From assembly GCA_913056125.1 (NCBI GenBank), contig CAJXNC010000005.1, positions 62,001 to 126,000 on the forward strand: a DNA stretch of 64,000 bases, in the 5' to 3' direction. This DNA is from an uncultured Altererythrobacter sp. (GTDB lineage: Bacteria > Pseudomonadota > Alphaproteobacteria > Sphingomonadales > Sphingomonadaceae). The translations under genes were made by a program, and so were the position numbers. Shown piece by piece: positions 25,510-35,121 of this stretch. Numbering within the stretch: position 1 is the stretch's first letter; each line of letters opens with the position of its first letter. The notes under the pieces were generated by a model. That model was not told the origin of the DNA. It saw only the letters and a list, made by a program, of their open reading frames with translations, and did not search any database.

Positions 25510-27132
25510 TCAGTGGCGGAAATGGCGCATCCCGGTGAAGACCATGGCGATACCCGCTTCATCGGCCGCCCTGATCACTTCTTCGTCGCGCATGGCCCCG
25601 CCCGGCTGGATCACCACGCTGGCGCCGGCCTCGATGGCGACATCGATTCCGTCGGCAAAAGGCAGGAAGGCGTCGGACGCCATGGCGCTGCCCGTGGTGC
25701 GCGGCTCGCTCCAGCCTGCCGTCTCGGCGGCCTCGCGCGCGCGGACAGCGGCAATGCGCCCTGAATCGCGCCGGTTCATCTGCCCTGCGCCGATGCCGGC
25801 GGTCACGCCCTCTTTGGCAAAGACGATGGCGTTGGACTTCACATGCTTGGCCACCTTCCAGGCAAACAGGCAATCGGAAAGCTCCTGCTCGCTCGGCTGG
25901 CGCTTGGTGACGACCTTGAGGTCTTCCAGCGACACTTCGCCATTGTCGCGCGATTGCAGCAGCAGCCCGCCGGCAATGGTCTTCATCTGGAAACCGGGTC
26001 GGTTCGCCTGCGGCAATTCGTCGAGCAGCAAGAGCCGCAGGTTCTTCTTTGCGGCAAAGGCCGTGCGGGCGGCTTCATCCGCGCCGGGAGCAATCACAAC
26101 TTCGGTAAAGATTTCGCAGATGGCCGCTGCCGTCGGCCCGTCGAGCGGGAAATTGGTGGCAACGATCCCGCCAAATGCGGACACGCTGTCGCAAGCAAGT
26201 GCCGCCTGCCAGGCTTCCAGCAAAGTCCCCGCCTGCGCCACGCCGCAAGGATTGGCATGCTTGACGATCACCACGGCCGGATCGCCACCGGCAAATTCGC
26301 TCACCAGTTCGAGCGCGGCATCGGCATCGTTGTAATTGTTGTAGCTGAGCTCCTTGCCCTGCAATTGTTCTGCCTGCGGAACACCTTGCGCGCCAACCGC
26401 CTGCGGCAAATAGACCGCGGCGATCTGGTGCGGGTTCTCGCCATAACGCAGCACTTCGCCCTTCCTGAAGGCGAGCGGCATCTTGTCGACAAAGGGCGTC
26501 GCCTTGAGCGCTTCGGGCCCTAGCGGGTTGGCGAAGGCATCGCCGAAAGCGAACCAGTTGGCAATCGCCGCATCGTAGCTGGCGGTCTTGGCAAACGCCT
26601 TGGCTGCCATGCGGATGCGGAAGGCAAGCGAAGTGGCGCCGTCATTGTCGGCCAGTTCCGCCGCCAGTTCCTCATAATCCTCGGGATCGGTGACGATGGT
26701 TACGAAACCGTGGTTCTTGCTCGCCGAGCGCACCATGGCCGGGCCGCCAATATCGATATTCTCGACAATCTCTTCGCGGCTGGCACCGCGTGCGACCGTC
26801 TCCTCAAAGGGGTAGAGATTTACCACAAGGAGGTCGATCGGACCGATATCGTGGGCATCCATCGCATCGACATGCTCTTCATTGTCGCGCACCGCCAGCA
26901 GGCCTCCATGCACCACCGGGTGCAGCGTCTTGACCCGTCCATCCATCATTTCGGGAAAGCCGGTCAGGTCCGACACGTCGAGCACGGGCAGGCCTGCATC
27001 GCGCAGCGCGCGCGCCGTGCCGCCGGTCGAGACAAGTTCGACGCCGCCCTTGGCCAGCTTGGATGCGAGTTCGACAATACCGGTCTTGTCGGACACCGAG
27101 AGGAGCGCCCGCCTGATCGTCACCTGAGTCAT
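25510..27132 (-). CDS. purH: Bifunctional AICAR formyltransferase/IMP cyclohydrolase
   Basis: 540 residues, complete. The N-terminal IMP cyclohydrolase (MGS-like) domain has [15 protein letters not shown] and STGGTARAL; the C-terminal AICAR transformylase domain contains [24 protein letters not shown] and [10 protein letters not shown]. It catalyses the last two steps of de novo purine synthesis. It is 9 bases downstream of the heparinase gene, an arrangement common in alphaproteobacteria. Confidence 0.97.
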   Translation of the reverse strand: MTQVTIRRALLSVSDKTGIVELASKLAKGGVELVSTGGTARALRDAGLPVLDVSDLTGFPEMMDGRVKTLHPVVHGGLLAVRDNEEHVDAMDAHDIGPIDLLVVNLYPFEETVARGASREEIVENIDIGGPAMVRSASKNHGFVTIVTDPEDYEELAAELADNDGATSLAFRIRMAAKAFAKTASYDAAIANWFAFGDAFANPLGPEALKATPFVDKMPLAFRKGEVLRYGENPHQIAAVYLPQAVGAQGVPQAEQLQGKELSYNNYNDADAALELVSEFAGGDPAVVIVKHANPCGVAQAGTLLEAWQAALACDSVSAFGGIVATNFPLDGPTAAAICEIFTEVVIAPGADEAARTAFAAKKNLRLLLLDELPQANRPGFQMKTIAGGLLLQSRDNGEVSLEDLKVVTKRQPSEQELSDCLFAWKVAKHVKSNAIVFAKEGVTAGIGAGQMNRRDSGRIAAVRAREAAETAGWSEPRTTGSAMASDAFLPFADGIDVAIEAGASVVIQPGGAMRDEEVIRAADEAGIAMVFTGMRHFRH

Positions 27133-27141
27133 GCTATTTGC

Positions 27142-29037
27142 TTATCCCATTTTCTTCAGCAGCCAGCTGAAATTCCCGCCACCGCGCGAGGCGAGTCCCT
27201 GAATCACCAGCTGCTCTACCGGATGCGGGCGTCCTTCGCCATCGACCCAGATAGATTCTTCGCTCGACAGTTCTTCGGCGCCCGAATGGAATTGCCAATA
27301 GCTGCCATCCGGCAAGGAAAGCGTCGCACCCTTGCCGTTCCCGGCCATGTGCAAGCGAACCTGCGGGCCGAGGTGGAAGCGGATGGCGAAAGGCACCTTG
27401 CCGCGCTTGCCCTTGCGGCCCGAGGGAACCAGCAGGTCCTCGCCACGCAGCTCGCTGCCGTCGTCGCGCAGGATCAGGATGCGGCGGTGGATCAGGCCGA
27501 AGCGCTGGGCATAGCCGTCATGGCTGGCCTCGATCCGCGTGGCCCCGCCATTTTCCAGCTTGATCGCCCGGCGGTCCATCTCGACTTCGCCTACACCTGT
27601 GCCGAGCTTGCCATTGATCAGCACGGCCGTGGAATTGGCATCGCCCAGAACCAGCGTCGAGTGCGCAGCGGTGGCACGCAATCCCTGTTCGATGCGGACC
27701 GGAACCTGGCCACCGGCCAGTGCCGAGCCGCCGCAATTGACCACCAGGCGATGCTCGCCATGACTCAGCTCGAAAGCAAGGGTGGAGGCACAGCCATTGC
27801 GTGCATGGCGCGCCAGTGGCGGCGGCGAAGTGTCGAATTGCAGCACTGCGGGCCGAGCCGAAATGCGCTGGTATCCCCATTGTCGGGCATCGCGCAGCGG
27901 CCTTGCGCGGATGCCGCTGGCCTTGACCAGCGCAGCGATACGCTGCGCGCTAACGGCACCCGAGCCCTGCCAGTTACCCAGCGCTCCGTCCGAATGGGTC
28001 AGCGCCAGAAGCGGCGGAACGAGCAGGCCGAGCATGGCCTCGAGCGAGGCAGGCGGATCGCGGCGCATAGCCCGGTAGCAGGCGGCGAGATCCACCAGGG
28101 CGGCAATCGCATCCATTTGCGCCACGGGACTGCGCGACAGTACCCCGCCATCCTCGCCTACCAGTTCGCCAAGGCAGCGCAGCAATCCCGCTTCCCCGAA
28201 CAGGCGGCGCGGCTTGCCCTCGGGCAGCAACAAGCCGCTGGCAGTAATCGCGCACCAGCCGATCATCTCGCCCAGGCGGTCATCGGCGCGAGTCACGTTG
28301 CGATCGAGCCAGCGGGCAGTCTCGCACAGGGCCTCGAGCGCCCGCTGGCGGCGCGTGCGGTCCTGGCTCGAGAGGATCAGCGGCGCATGGACCAGCCATG
28401 ACAATTGCCGGTGGCCGGCATTCTCGACCTTCCAGGCAGGACCCTTGCCCACCACGCCATTGGCATCGAGCCAGGCGAAGAAAACCCGCTCCGCCGTGGG
28501 CGCGCATTGCGTGCGGGCGCCGCTGGCATCGAGGTCGCGCAACCAGGCAAAGCCGTGCACGACCCGGTCGAAGGGCGGGGTGAGCTTGGCCACTGGGGAA
28601 AAATCGACATGCGCGATCGGTGCTTTGACGCCGTGAACAAGGAAGTGTCCCGCGCGCAGCGCCATTCCTGCCACGCGGTCGCCCTCCAGGCCCTTCTCCA
28701 CCGTTGCCAGCAGGCGCGGCCGCATCGGCTTGCGGAAGGGAGCAGACAAGGCTGTTCCGGGAACACCGAGGCGATAGGCAAAACGCAGGAAACGCTCGCC
28801 CGCAGTGATATCCGGCGGGTCGAGATCGGACAGGGCCAGCTCCCGTCCCGGCGCGCTTTCCGACGATTGCTCCGCCGCCGCCATGTCGGGAGTCGCAGGT
28901 GCAGGAGGCTTGCGCCTCGGCGCGGGATGGGCGAGCGCCAGCTCCTCCTGCCGGTCATCGCGCAAGGGAATTGCCATGGCATCATCGTCCACCGCATCCT
29001 GCGGCGTGTCATGCAGGCGGGTGGAGAGATCGTCCAA
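27142..29037 (-). CDS. Heparinase II/III family protein
   Basis: 631 residues. An N-terminal alpha-toroid region (about 130-400) is followed by a beta-sandwich with the family block FELSHGEHRLVVNCGG and DNGYAQRFGLIHRR-type segment, ending LVIQGLASRGGGNFSWLL. The start is a TTG at 29037 supported by GGGAGG 7 bases upstream, inside the end of rpe. The family contains polysaccharide lyases, but this rpe-heparinase-purH member is a core alphaproteobacterial protein of unproven substrate, perhaps an envelope glycan. Confidence 0.88.
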   Translation of the reverse strand: MDDLSTRLHDTPQDAVDDDAMAIPLRDDRQEELALAHPAPRRKPPAPATPDMAAAEQSSESAPGRELALSDLDPPDITAGERFLRFAYRLGVPGTALSAPFRKPMRPRLLATVEKGLEGDRVAGMALRAGHFLVHGVKAPIAHVDFSPVAKLTPPFDRVVHGFAWLRDLDASGARTQCAPTAERVFFAWLDANGVVGKGPAWKVENAGHRQLSWLVHAPLILSSQDRTRRQRALEALCETARWLDRNVTRADDRLGEMIGWCAITASGLLLPEGKPRRLFGEAGLLRCLGELVGEDGGVLSRSPVAQMDAIAALVDLAACYRAMRRDPPASLEAMLGLLVPPLLALTHSDGALGNWQGSGAVSAQRIAALVKASGIRARPLRDARQWGYQRISARPAVLQFDTSPPPLARHARNGCASTLAFELSHGEHRLVVNCGGSALAGGQVPVRIEQGLRATAAHSTLVLGDANSTAVLINGKLGTGVGEVEMDRRAIKLENGGATRIEASHDGYAQRFGLIHRRILILRDDGSELRGEDLLVPSGRKGKRGKVPFAIRFHLGPQVRLHMAGNGKGATLSLPDGSYWQFHSGAEELSSEESIWVDGEGRPHPVEQLVIQGLASRGGGNFSWLLKKMG

Positions 29038-29040
29038 GGC

Positions 29041-29700
29041 TCAGCCTCCCTTCAACGCAGCGATATTGGTGGCGTAGCAATCCGGCCCGCCCTTGAAGGT
29101 GGCGGAACCGGCCACCAGCACATCAGCACCCGCGGCCACACATTGCCTGGCGGTTTCCGCATTCACGCCGCCATCGACCTCGATCACCACATCGAACCCG
29201 CGCTTGTCGATCGTCGAACGGATCGCCTCGATCTTGCGCAACTGGCTGGAAATGAAGCTCTGTCCGCCAAAGCCGGGGTTGACGCTCATCACCAGGATGA
29301 GGTCGATCTCCTCATAGAGATAATCGAGCATCTTGGCCGGCGTGCCGGGATTGAGCGAAATGCCCGCCTTCTTGCCCAACGCGCGGATCGCCTGCACGCT
29401 GCGATGGAAATGCGGCCCCGCTTCGGGATGAACGGTGATGATGTCCGCGCCGGCCTCGGCAAACTGTTCGATCCACTGGTCGACCGGCGAGACCATCAAA
29501 TGCACGTCGAGGGGCTTTTGCGTATGCGGGCGCAGGGCCTTCACCACCATCGGGCCGATGGTGAGATTAGGCACGTAATGGCCATCCATCACGTCGACAT
29601 GGATCCAGTCCGCCCCGGCCGCATCCACAGCGCGCACTTCTTCACCCAACTTCGCAAAGTCGGCAGAAAGGATGGAAGGCGAGATCAGCGGTGCTGGCAT
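29041..29700 (-). CDS. rpe: Ribulose-phosphate 3-epimerase
   Basis: 219 residues, (beta/alpha)8 barrel. [16 protein letters not shown] at the N-terminus, [15 protein letters not shown] with the metal-binding His and Asp, and [13 protein letters not shown] carry the catalytic residues; [11 protein letters not shown] is the phosphate-binding end. It interconverts ribulose-5-phosphate and xylulose-5-phosphate in the pentose phosphate pathway. First gene of the rpe - heparinase - purH operon. Confidence 0.97.
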   Translation of the reverse strand: MPAPLISPSILSADFAKLGEEVRAVDAAGADWIHVDVMDGHYVPNLTIGPMVVKALRPHTQKPLDVHLMVSPVDQWIEQFAEAGADIITVHPEAGPHFHRSVQAIRALGKKAGISLNPGTPAKMLDYLYEEIDLILVMSVNPGFGGQSFISSQLRKIEAIRSTIDKRGFDVVIEVDGGVNAETARQCVAAGADVLVAGSATFKGGPDCYATNIAALKGG

Positions 29701-29965
29701 GATTGGTTAATCGCGATACGCTCCGGCGAATCGGCGAACAAGCAGCGCGAGGGCATTTTCCACACGGGCAGCGCCTTGCATGCGGCAGGGTGACGCCCGA
29801 CTGACATTGGGCTGACATCGCGCTTCAGCCATGGTTCACTGGGCGAGCGCGATAAAGTGCCGTAATCAGGGATCAATCTCGCCTGCAGACCGTATGGGAA
29901 TTTCTCCCGCACTTGCCGCCATTCCGGCGGAAACGGGAACCGCAGGACAGGATGCAGGAAAGACG

Positions 29966-30472
29966 ATGCGTGCAATTTTCCATCGCGCCGCACTGGCGCT
30001 GGGTCTGACAGGAGTGGCAATGCTTGGCCTTGCAGCCTTGGCGCCCGCCCATGCGCAGGTCTTTCGTCAGGTCATCCCGAACGACATGAGCGTGTGCAAT
30101 GGCGCCGGCCCTGCCGTACGCGTCAACATTTCCGATATCGAGAGCGCCCGCGGCACGATCCGCGTGCAGCTTTATCGCGGGATAGAGTCCGACTGGCTTG
30201 AAACCGGACGCTGGCTTTACCGGATCGAGGCTCCGGCCCGCGAAGGGAGGATGAGTTTCTGCCTGCCCGCGCCGCAGGCCGGAACCTATGGCGTGGCCGT
30301 ACGCCATGACGTCAATGGCAATGGCAGCACCGACATCACCGTGGATGGCGGTGCCATGTCGAACAATCCCAGCCTCAACATCTTCAACCTCGGCAAGCCG
30401 AACTATCGCAGGACGCGCTTCGATATCGGCAATGAAGTCGTAACCATCGATATCCGCATGCGCTATCTCTGA
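29966..30472 (+). CDS. DUF2141 domain-containing secreted protein
   Basis: 168 residues from the ATG at 29966, preceded by AGGAAAGA. A signal peptide (about 1-31, ending PAHAQV) is followed by the DUF2141 beta-sandwich: GTIRVQLYRG, GTYGVAVRHDVNGNGSTD with a calcium-binding-like Asp/Asn loop, and a terminal IRMRYL. Periplasmic or outer-membrane-associated; biochemical role unknown. A paralogue at 55223-55678 ends IRMRYWL with the same loop. Confidence 0.85.
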   Translation: MRAIFHRAALALGLTGVAMLGLAALAPAHAQVFRQVIPNDMSVCNGAGPAVRVNISDIESARGTIRVQLYRGIESDWLETGRWLYRIEAPAREGRMSFCLPAPQAGTYGVAVRHDVNGNGSTDITVDGGAMSNNPSLNIFNLGKPNYRRTRFDIGNEVVTIDIRMRYL

Positions 30473-30483
30473 GCGCCTGGCTA

Positions 30484-31377
30484 TCAGTCTCTGCGCTTGG
30501 CGCGCCAGACCTTCCACAATACGCCCGGTGCGGCGAGCACGGGATGTTTCTCGCGCCAAGGCGTGACCTCCACTTCGATGCCAGTATGGCGGTGGACTTT
30601 CCACGCAGCATAGCGTCCCGCGCCCTCAAACGTTCGCGTGGCCCGCACAAGCCGCGCGATGTTGAGTGGTTTCCCCAGCCGCCTGCGCTTGTTCCACCAG
30701 CGCCGGATTTCCTGCCGCTGGCTGTCGGGAAGGAGCGGATGAAGGCGATTGCCGTCACGTTCGAAAGCGATGTTCTGCGCCAGGAGTCCGGCCGCCAGCA
30801 ATCCGTCGAAATGCGCGGCATTTGCCTCGATGATCGCGTTCTCGCGTCCCGGCTTCTCAACCCTAAGTTCGGCCTTGTAGGTCGAGCGGAACAGGGCGCG
30901 CCAGTAATCCTGTTCGCTCCCCGCCTCGGGGCCAACGGCGACGGCAAGGCGAGTGGCGGTCTTCACAGCATCCTCAAGCGCCGTGGCGACGTCCGCGCGC
31001 GCTGCATCGCTGGCCGCCCAGATCAGTGCGCTCGGCTGCACGAAACGCGCCCAGATCGTGGTGTCGATCGTCTCGCCGCGGCAAGCCTCGGCGAACTTGG
31101 CCAGCGTCATGCTCGCGATCTTGGCGCGGAGCGTCTCGCCCTCATGCTCCCACTCGCGATAGGATACGCGGGGCCAGATGCCCTTTTCTGGATCACCGGG
31201 CAGCAGGACATAGAAATCGACGACGCCTTCGAGCGAGCCGGTGCGCAGGTTGGAACCGTAAAACAGCACGGCGCGCGCGCCCGCTTCTTGTCCCAGCAAT
31301 GCGGCAAAGCCCGCAATCGCGGGACGCACTTCACGATTCAGCGCGGCGTGGATACGCGCGCCAAAATCGCTGCTCAC
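30484..31377 (-). CDS. Probable Tam41-type CDP-diacylglycerol synthase
   Basis: 297 residues from a GTG at 31377 that overlaps the lipid kinase stop (GTGA). I see a nucleotidyltransferase core resembling mitochondrial Tam41: FYGSNLRTG (for YGSGV) near 40, the metal-ligand Asp in VVDFYVLLPGD near 54, IWARFVQP near 110 (for the AGRLHKP block), and TYKAELRVE near 168 followed by a helix matching the C-terminal R/EK region. Such an enzyme makes CDP-diacylglycerol from phosphatidate and CTP. The coupled upstream gene is a diacylglycerol-kinase-type enzyme that could supply phosphatidate. This is inference from motif alignment by eye; most annotation would read hypothetical protein. Confidence 0.6.
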   Translation of the reverse strand: MSSDFGARIHAALNREVRPAIAGFAALLGQEAGARAVLFYGSNLRTGSLEGVVDFYVLLPGDPEKGIWPRVSYREWEHEGETLRAKIASMTLAKFAEACRGETIDTTIWARFVQPSALIWAASDAARADVATALEDAVKTATRLAVAVGPEAGSEQDYWRALFRSTYKAELRVEKPGRENAIIEANAAHFDGLLAAGLLAQNIAFERDGNRLHPLLPDSQRQEIRRWWNKRRRLGKPLNIARLVRATRTFEGAGRYAAWKVHRHTGIEVEVTPWREKHPVLAAPGVLWKVWRAKRRD

Positions 31378-32405
31378 GGTACGACGAAGCAGATGCGCGG
31401 GCCGGCTGAAACCGTGTAGGAACCGGGCGGGAAGGCCTCGCCATCGAGAATGAAGCTGTCGGCGATATCCCACTGGAAACTGGTCATGCCGTGGGTGTGA
31501 TAGCCGAGTTCGCGATGCTTCGGCCCGGTCGTGCCGCCGAAAATCTTGGGAAGGGCGAGAAGCAGGCGGCGACGCGAATTGTCGAAAACTGCGAGGTGCA
31601 TCGCATCGTTCATGCCCCTGAACGGGTTCATGCCGGCAGGAAAATTGCGCAGCGTGGAGGCGAAAACGAGATAGCGCTCGCTGGCAGGCGCTCCGCCGAC
31701 ATGCGGCAGGTCGTTGCCGGCCTCGTCGCGCAGGCGCATGCGAACACCGCGACGCCAAGGATTGTTTTCACCGCCGAAGAAAGCCTGCAACCCGCTCCAT
31801 ACTGCGGTCATGCCCACGGCCAATGCATCGAAAGCACCATAGGAATGCGCCTGCTGACCCAGCGTGATGGCCGAACTGTAGGCACCCGCACCGAGCACGA
31901 AGCCGCGCACCTGCGCACGGGTATTGTCGCGCTGGGCGACGACGATCGGGCGGCGCATGATCAGGCTGTCGCGCTTGGCTGCTTCGAGCGCATCGGCAAG
32001 CGTCCAGTCGTCCGGAATGGCAAGGTCATGCGCCAGGGCATTGGTCTTGCCGCTGGGCAGAACGATGATGGCCGGCCAAGTGTCGCCAAATGCACTGGCG
32101 CCACAGGTCAGCACGTCCCGGACAGTTCCGTCACCGCCGTCGACGGCAATATAGTCCACCCGCTTTTCGGCAAATTCAGCAAGGATTTCAAACAGCTCGC
32201 TGCGCTTTGTCGGCGATGCGACCAGCACGTTGGGCATGTCCAGCTCGACCGGAACAGAACCGCCATTGCGATGGCTGTGCTGGTTGCGGATGAGGCCGAC
32301 AAGCGGCTCAGCCCGCACTGGCGCGGCAACGGGTGCACGCGTGGGTTCGCGCGCGATATCGACCAGCGGAAGGCGGTCAAAAAAATGGATTGTGCCGTGC
32401 ATCAT
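31374..32405 (-). CDS. Diacylglycerol/lipid kinase family protein
   Basis: 343 residues from ATG at 32405 (a second ATG follows at once); an upstream TTG at 32453 is possible but lacks a ribosome binding site, whereas AAGG stands 6 bases before 32405. The DAGK catalytic motif AVDGGDGTVRDVL is near residue 87 and LPSGKTNALAHDLA near 117 (nucleotide loop), followed by a beta-sandwich C-domain with a DGE near 325. It phosphorylates a lipid such as diacylglycerol or a sphingoid base. It is translationally coupled to the Tam41-like gene. Confidence 0.87.
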   Translation of the reverse strand: MMHGTIHFFDRLPLVDIAREPTRAPVAAPVRAEPLVGLIRNQHSHRNGGSVPVELDMPNVLVASPTKRSELFEILAEFAEKRVDYIAVDGGDGTVRDVLTCGASAFGDTWPAIIVLPSGKTNALAHDLAIPDDWTLADALEAAKRDSLIMRRPIVVAQRDNTRAQVRGFVLGAGAYSSAITLGQQAHSYGAFDALAVGMTAVWSGLQAFFGGENNPWRRGVRMRLRDEAGNDLPHVGGAPASERYLVFASTLRNFPAGMNPFRGMNDAMHLAVFDNSRRRLLLALPKIFGGTTGPKHRELGYHTHGMTSFQWDIADSFILDGEAFPPGSYTVSAGPRICFVVP

Positions 32406-32632
32406 TTTCGCCTTACCCGCGCATTGCGGTCGATTACTACGCTTTTTATTCAACTTGCTGCGGACTGTCGTGGAACTGCCACAGTCAGGCGCAGCCGCCC
32501 TATTACGAAGCGCGGGTTGAAAGGGTTACGGAAACAGGCTGCCAATTAGGTCTTGATACGAAACTTACAAGGACAAGCGAGGCGCAAAGATCATGCTCTG
32601 GCGTGCGGAGAGGAGGCGCGATAGGATACGAC

Positions 32633-33844
32633 ATGCTTACCGCCTCCATGATTGATGCCGCTCGCTCCATCGAAGAGCGCATCGTCGCACTTCGCCGTGC
32701 CATCCACGCCGAACCCGAGCTCGGCCTCGAAACGCCGATGACCCTGGCCAAGGTGCGCGCCGAACTGGCGGACCTTCCCTTGACCTGGCGTGAAGGTTTC
32801 TCCGCGACCGGCGCGGTTGCGGTTCTCAAGGGCGCCAAACCGGGCAAGATCGCCCTGCTGCGCGGCGACATGGATGCCCTGCCCATGCAGGAGAAGACGG
32901 GCCTTCCTTTCGCATCCACGATCGAGGGCCGCATGCATGCCTGTGGCCATGACACGCACACCGCAATGCTGGCAGGCGCGGCGCGCATACTGGCCGAACG
33001 GTCGGAAGATGTCGCCGGCGAGGTATGGTTCATGTTCCAGCCGGGCGAAGAAGGTTTTCACGGCGCGCGCTACATGATCGAGGACGGGCTGCTGGGCGGA
33101 GACAATCACGGCCCGCTGCCCGATGCCGCTTTCGCGCTGCATATCATGCCCAATGCCAAGCATGGCGTGATCGCCGGGAAGCCCGGTGCCATGCTGGCCG
33201 CGGCAGACATGTTCAACATCACCGTGAAGGGACGCGGCGGCCATGCCTCCATGCCGCACGATACGCGCGACCCGATCCCTGCTGCAGCCGCGATCGTCAC
33301 CTCCTTGCAAGCCATGGTGACGCGCCGGTTCTCTGCCGAGGAAGCCACGGTGGTGACGGTGACCCGCATGGACGCAGGGACGGCGCACAATATTATCGGC
33401 GACAATGCCTTGCTTCGCGGCACGATCCGCACGCTATCCGCCGAACGCCGCCAGGCAGTGCGCGATGCGATGCGCGATGTCGCCGATGGGGTCGCTGCCG
33501 CTCATGGTTGCAGCGCCGAAGTTGAGATTATCGAGGGCTTCCCCGTCACACTCAACGATCCTCGTGCCATAACGCTGGGGGAGCAAATCGCCAGGGAAAT
33601 GGGCGGCGAGGAAGGCTGGCATCCCATGGTCCATTCGTTGATGGGCGCGGAGGATTTCTCCTATGTCCTCGAGAAAGTGCCCGGGGCCATGTTCTTCCTG
33701 GGCGTGGCCGAAGAAGGCGCGGACTGGAAAAGCTGCTGCGCGATCCATTCCAATCGCATGATGGTCGATGAAAGCGTATTGCCCAAGGGTTCGGCTTTCC
33801 TTGCCAGCTGCGCGATGCGCTTCCTTGAGAAGGGCTGGGAATAG
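32633..33844 (+). CDS. M20 family amidohydrolase
   Basis: 403 residues from the ATG at 32633. Metal ligands: LLRGDMDALPM, HACGHDTHTAM and the QPGEEGFHGARYM glutamate pair; the dimerisation lid domain contains GRGGHASMPH; the C-terminal ligand is in the MGAEDFSYVL and HSNRM blocks. It belongs to the hippurate/IAA-amino-acid hydrolase group, which cleaves N-acyl or peptide amides of amino acids with two zinc or manganese ions in the cytoplasm. The upstream 227 bases (32406-32632) are the divergent promoter region with the lipid kinase. Confidence 0.94.
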   Translation: MLTASMIDAARSIEERIVALRRAIHAEPELGLETPMTLAKVRAELADLPLTWREGFSATGAVAVLKGAKPGKIALLRGDMDALPMQEKTGLPFASTIEGRMHACGHDTHTAMLAGAARILAERSEDVAGEVWFMFQPGEEGFHGARYMIEDGLLGGDNHGPLPDAAFALHIMPNAKHGVIAGKPGAMLAAADMFNITVKGRGGHASMPHDTRDPIPAAAAIVTSLQAMVTRRFSAEEATVVTVTRMDAGTAHNIIGDNALLRGTIRTLSAERRQAVRDAMRDVADGVAAAHGCSAEVEIIEGFPVTLNDPRAITLGEQIAREMGGEEGWHPMVHSLMGAEDFSYVLEKVPGAMFFLGVAEEGADWKSCCAIHSNRMMVDESVLPKGSAFLASCAMRFLEKGWE

Positions 33845-33912
33845 GTTGTTGCCCGCCCAGCTTCACGCTAACATCGCGCCTACACACAAAGACCCTGGGG
33901 AGGGACACCTGA

Positions 33913-34821
33913 ATGAACAATGCAAGTGAATGGCGCACGCGCCGGTCCAAGCTGGTAAAAGCTGCTGTTACGTCTTCCATCGCCATTGCCGGAATGGCCT
34001 TCGCAACAAGTGCCAATGCCCAGGAGGCATGCGACCGCGCCATGCTGGAAGGGCTGACCGACACTTATGTCCAGGCTCAATCCACCGGCAATCCCGGCTT
34101 GGTTCCCCTCGCCGAAGGATCCTATTACGGCGAGAACCACTTGCCGGCGACCATTGCCGAGGGTGTAATGTCGGAAGCGTTGCCAATCGACTTCACCCGC
34201 AGCTTTCACGATACGACGCAATGCGCCACCTTTACCGAGATAACCTCCGCCTCTCACTCGCATCCCTATGTGATCCACACGCGCATGGAAGTGAACGAGG
34301 AGGGTCAGGTGACCGTAATGGAATCCGTGGTTACCGACGAGGATGATTGGGTATTCGGCGCCGAAGGACACCTTGCCGTTACGCAGGCGGAGGACTGGAG
34401 CGAAATCCCCGAAGACCAGCGCGACAGGCGCGGGGTGATCCAGGCTGCTGCGGAAGCCTATATCAACAATTGGGGCAATCCGGACCTGCCGGTGCCGCAT
34501 GGCACACCTTGTGCACGGCTCGAGGGGCGCATCTCAACAGGCGCAAGGGACCCGGAAGGCCAGACCTGCACCATGGGCGCGTTCCCGACGCCTATCAAGA
34601 CGGGCAGCCGCCGCTTCGTCATAGACGAGACCAAAGGCGCCGTTTCGATCTTCCACCGCTTCTCATGGCTCGATGCGGGCCTCGGCCCGTATCACCCCGG
34701 GATCCCGGTCAGCCACATGTTCAGGGTTGAGGACGGCCACAATCGCTACATCCACGAAGTGACGGCCTGCATCACGCCATACTGTGGAAGGGGTGGCCCG
34801 CCGCCTGCGCCGGGCTCGTAA
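33913..34821 (+). CDS. Secreted NTF2-like/DUF8021-like protein
   Basis: 302 residues. A twin-arginine-free signal peptide with a longer n-region (cleavage near TSANAQEA, residue 37) leads into a domain with four cysteines (CDRAM, QCATF, PCARL, TCTMG and a final CITPYC). RRFVIDETKGAVSIFHRFS near residue 235 resembles the DUF8021 block. Proteins of this kind occur in catabolic clusters with DUF6152 proteins, like those at 48765-50159. I cannot assign an activity. Confidence 0.7.
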   Translation: MNNASEWRTRRSKLVKAAVTSSIAIAGMAFATSANAQEACDRAMLEGLTDTYVQAQSTGNPGLVPLAEGSYYGENHLPATIAEGVMSEALPIDFTRSFHDTTQCATFTEITSASHSHPYVIHTRMEVNEEGQVTVMESVVTDEDDWVFGAEGHLAVTQAEDWSEIPEDQRDRRGVIQAAAEAYINNWGNPDLPVPHGTPCARLEGRISTGARDPEGQTCTMGAFPTPIKTGSRRFVIDETKGAVSIFHRFSWLDAGLGPYHPGIPVSHMFRVEDGHNRYIHEVTACITPYCGRGGPPPAPGS

Positions 34822-34861
34822 AGAGAACAGGTCTTCAAACCCGGACGGGTCTGCAAGCACC

Positions 34862-34904
34862 AAAAAGCGAAAGGCCTGCCCCGATGGGCGGGCCTTTTTG
34901 CTTT
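34862..34904 (+). terminator. Rho-independent terminator after the secreted protein
   Basis: The hairpin AAGGCCTGCCC - CGAT - GGGCGGGCCTT has one G-T mismatch, is extended by AAAAAGC/GCTTT flanks, and is followed by a T run. It lies 40 bases after the TAA at 34821 and 44 bases before the left end of the element. Confidence 0.85.
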
Positions 34905-34947
34905 GCATGAGGGCAGAATAAGCTGCGCCCTTGCGGGACGGTGATTG

Positions 34948-34999
34948 ATTGGCGCACCCGACAGGATTCGAACCTGTGACCTCTGCCTTCGGAGGGCAG
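34948..34999. repeat. attL: duplicated 3' half of tRNA-Arg
   Basis: 52 bases identical to 48596-48647. It holds the tRNA 3' end (encoded CCA, T arm, variable loop, and anticodon arm up to the 5' side of the anticodon stem) on the minus strand, and stops where the intact tRNA continues into the D arm. It is the core attachment site left by integration, not a functional tRNA. Confidence 0.93.
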
Positions 35000-35121
35000 G
35001 GAAAATGAGCAAGGTTGGACGTTCATGGAAAGAAAACCGCAGAAATCCGTCCCTTATTGTCCAGCTTCACCCTATGCTGTATTCCATACTCGTTCCATAC
35101 AAACTGGGAAAGGATCAGCAA

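Noticed and set aside
26710-28401. 563-codon frame antisense to purH and heparinase
   Set aside because: Spans two real genes on the other strand and has no domain-like pattern.
34948-34999. Second tRNA-Arg gene at the left end
   Set aside because: Only the 3' half is present; acceptor 5' strand and D arm are missing.
34945-35121. N-terminal extension of the integrase through the tRNA repeat
   Set aside because: The translation reads RIRTCDL, the familiar product of a translated tRNA 3' end; a ribosome binding site supports the ATG at 35122.
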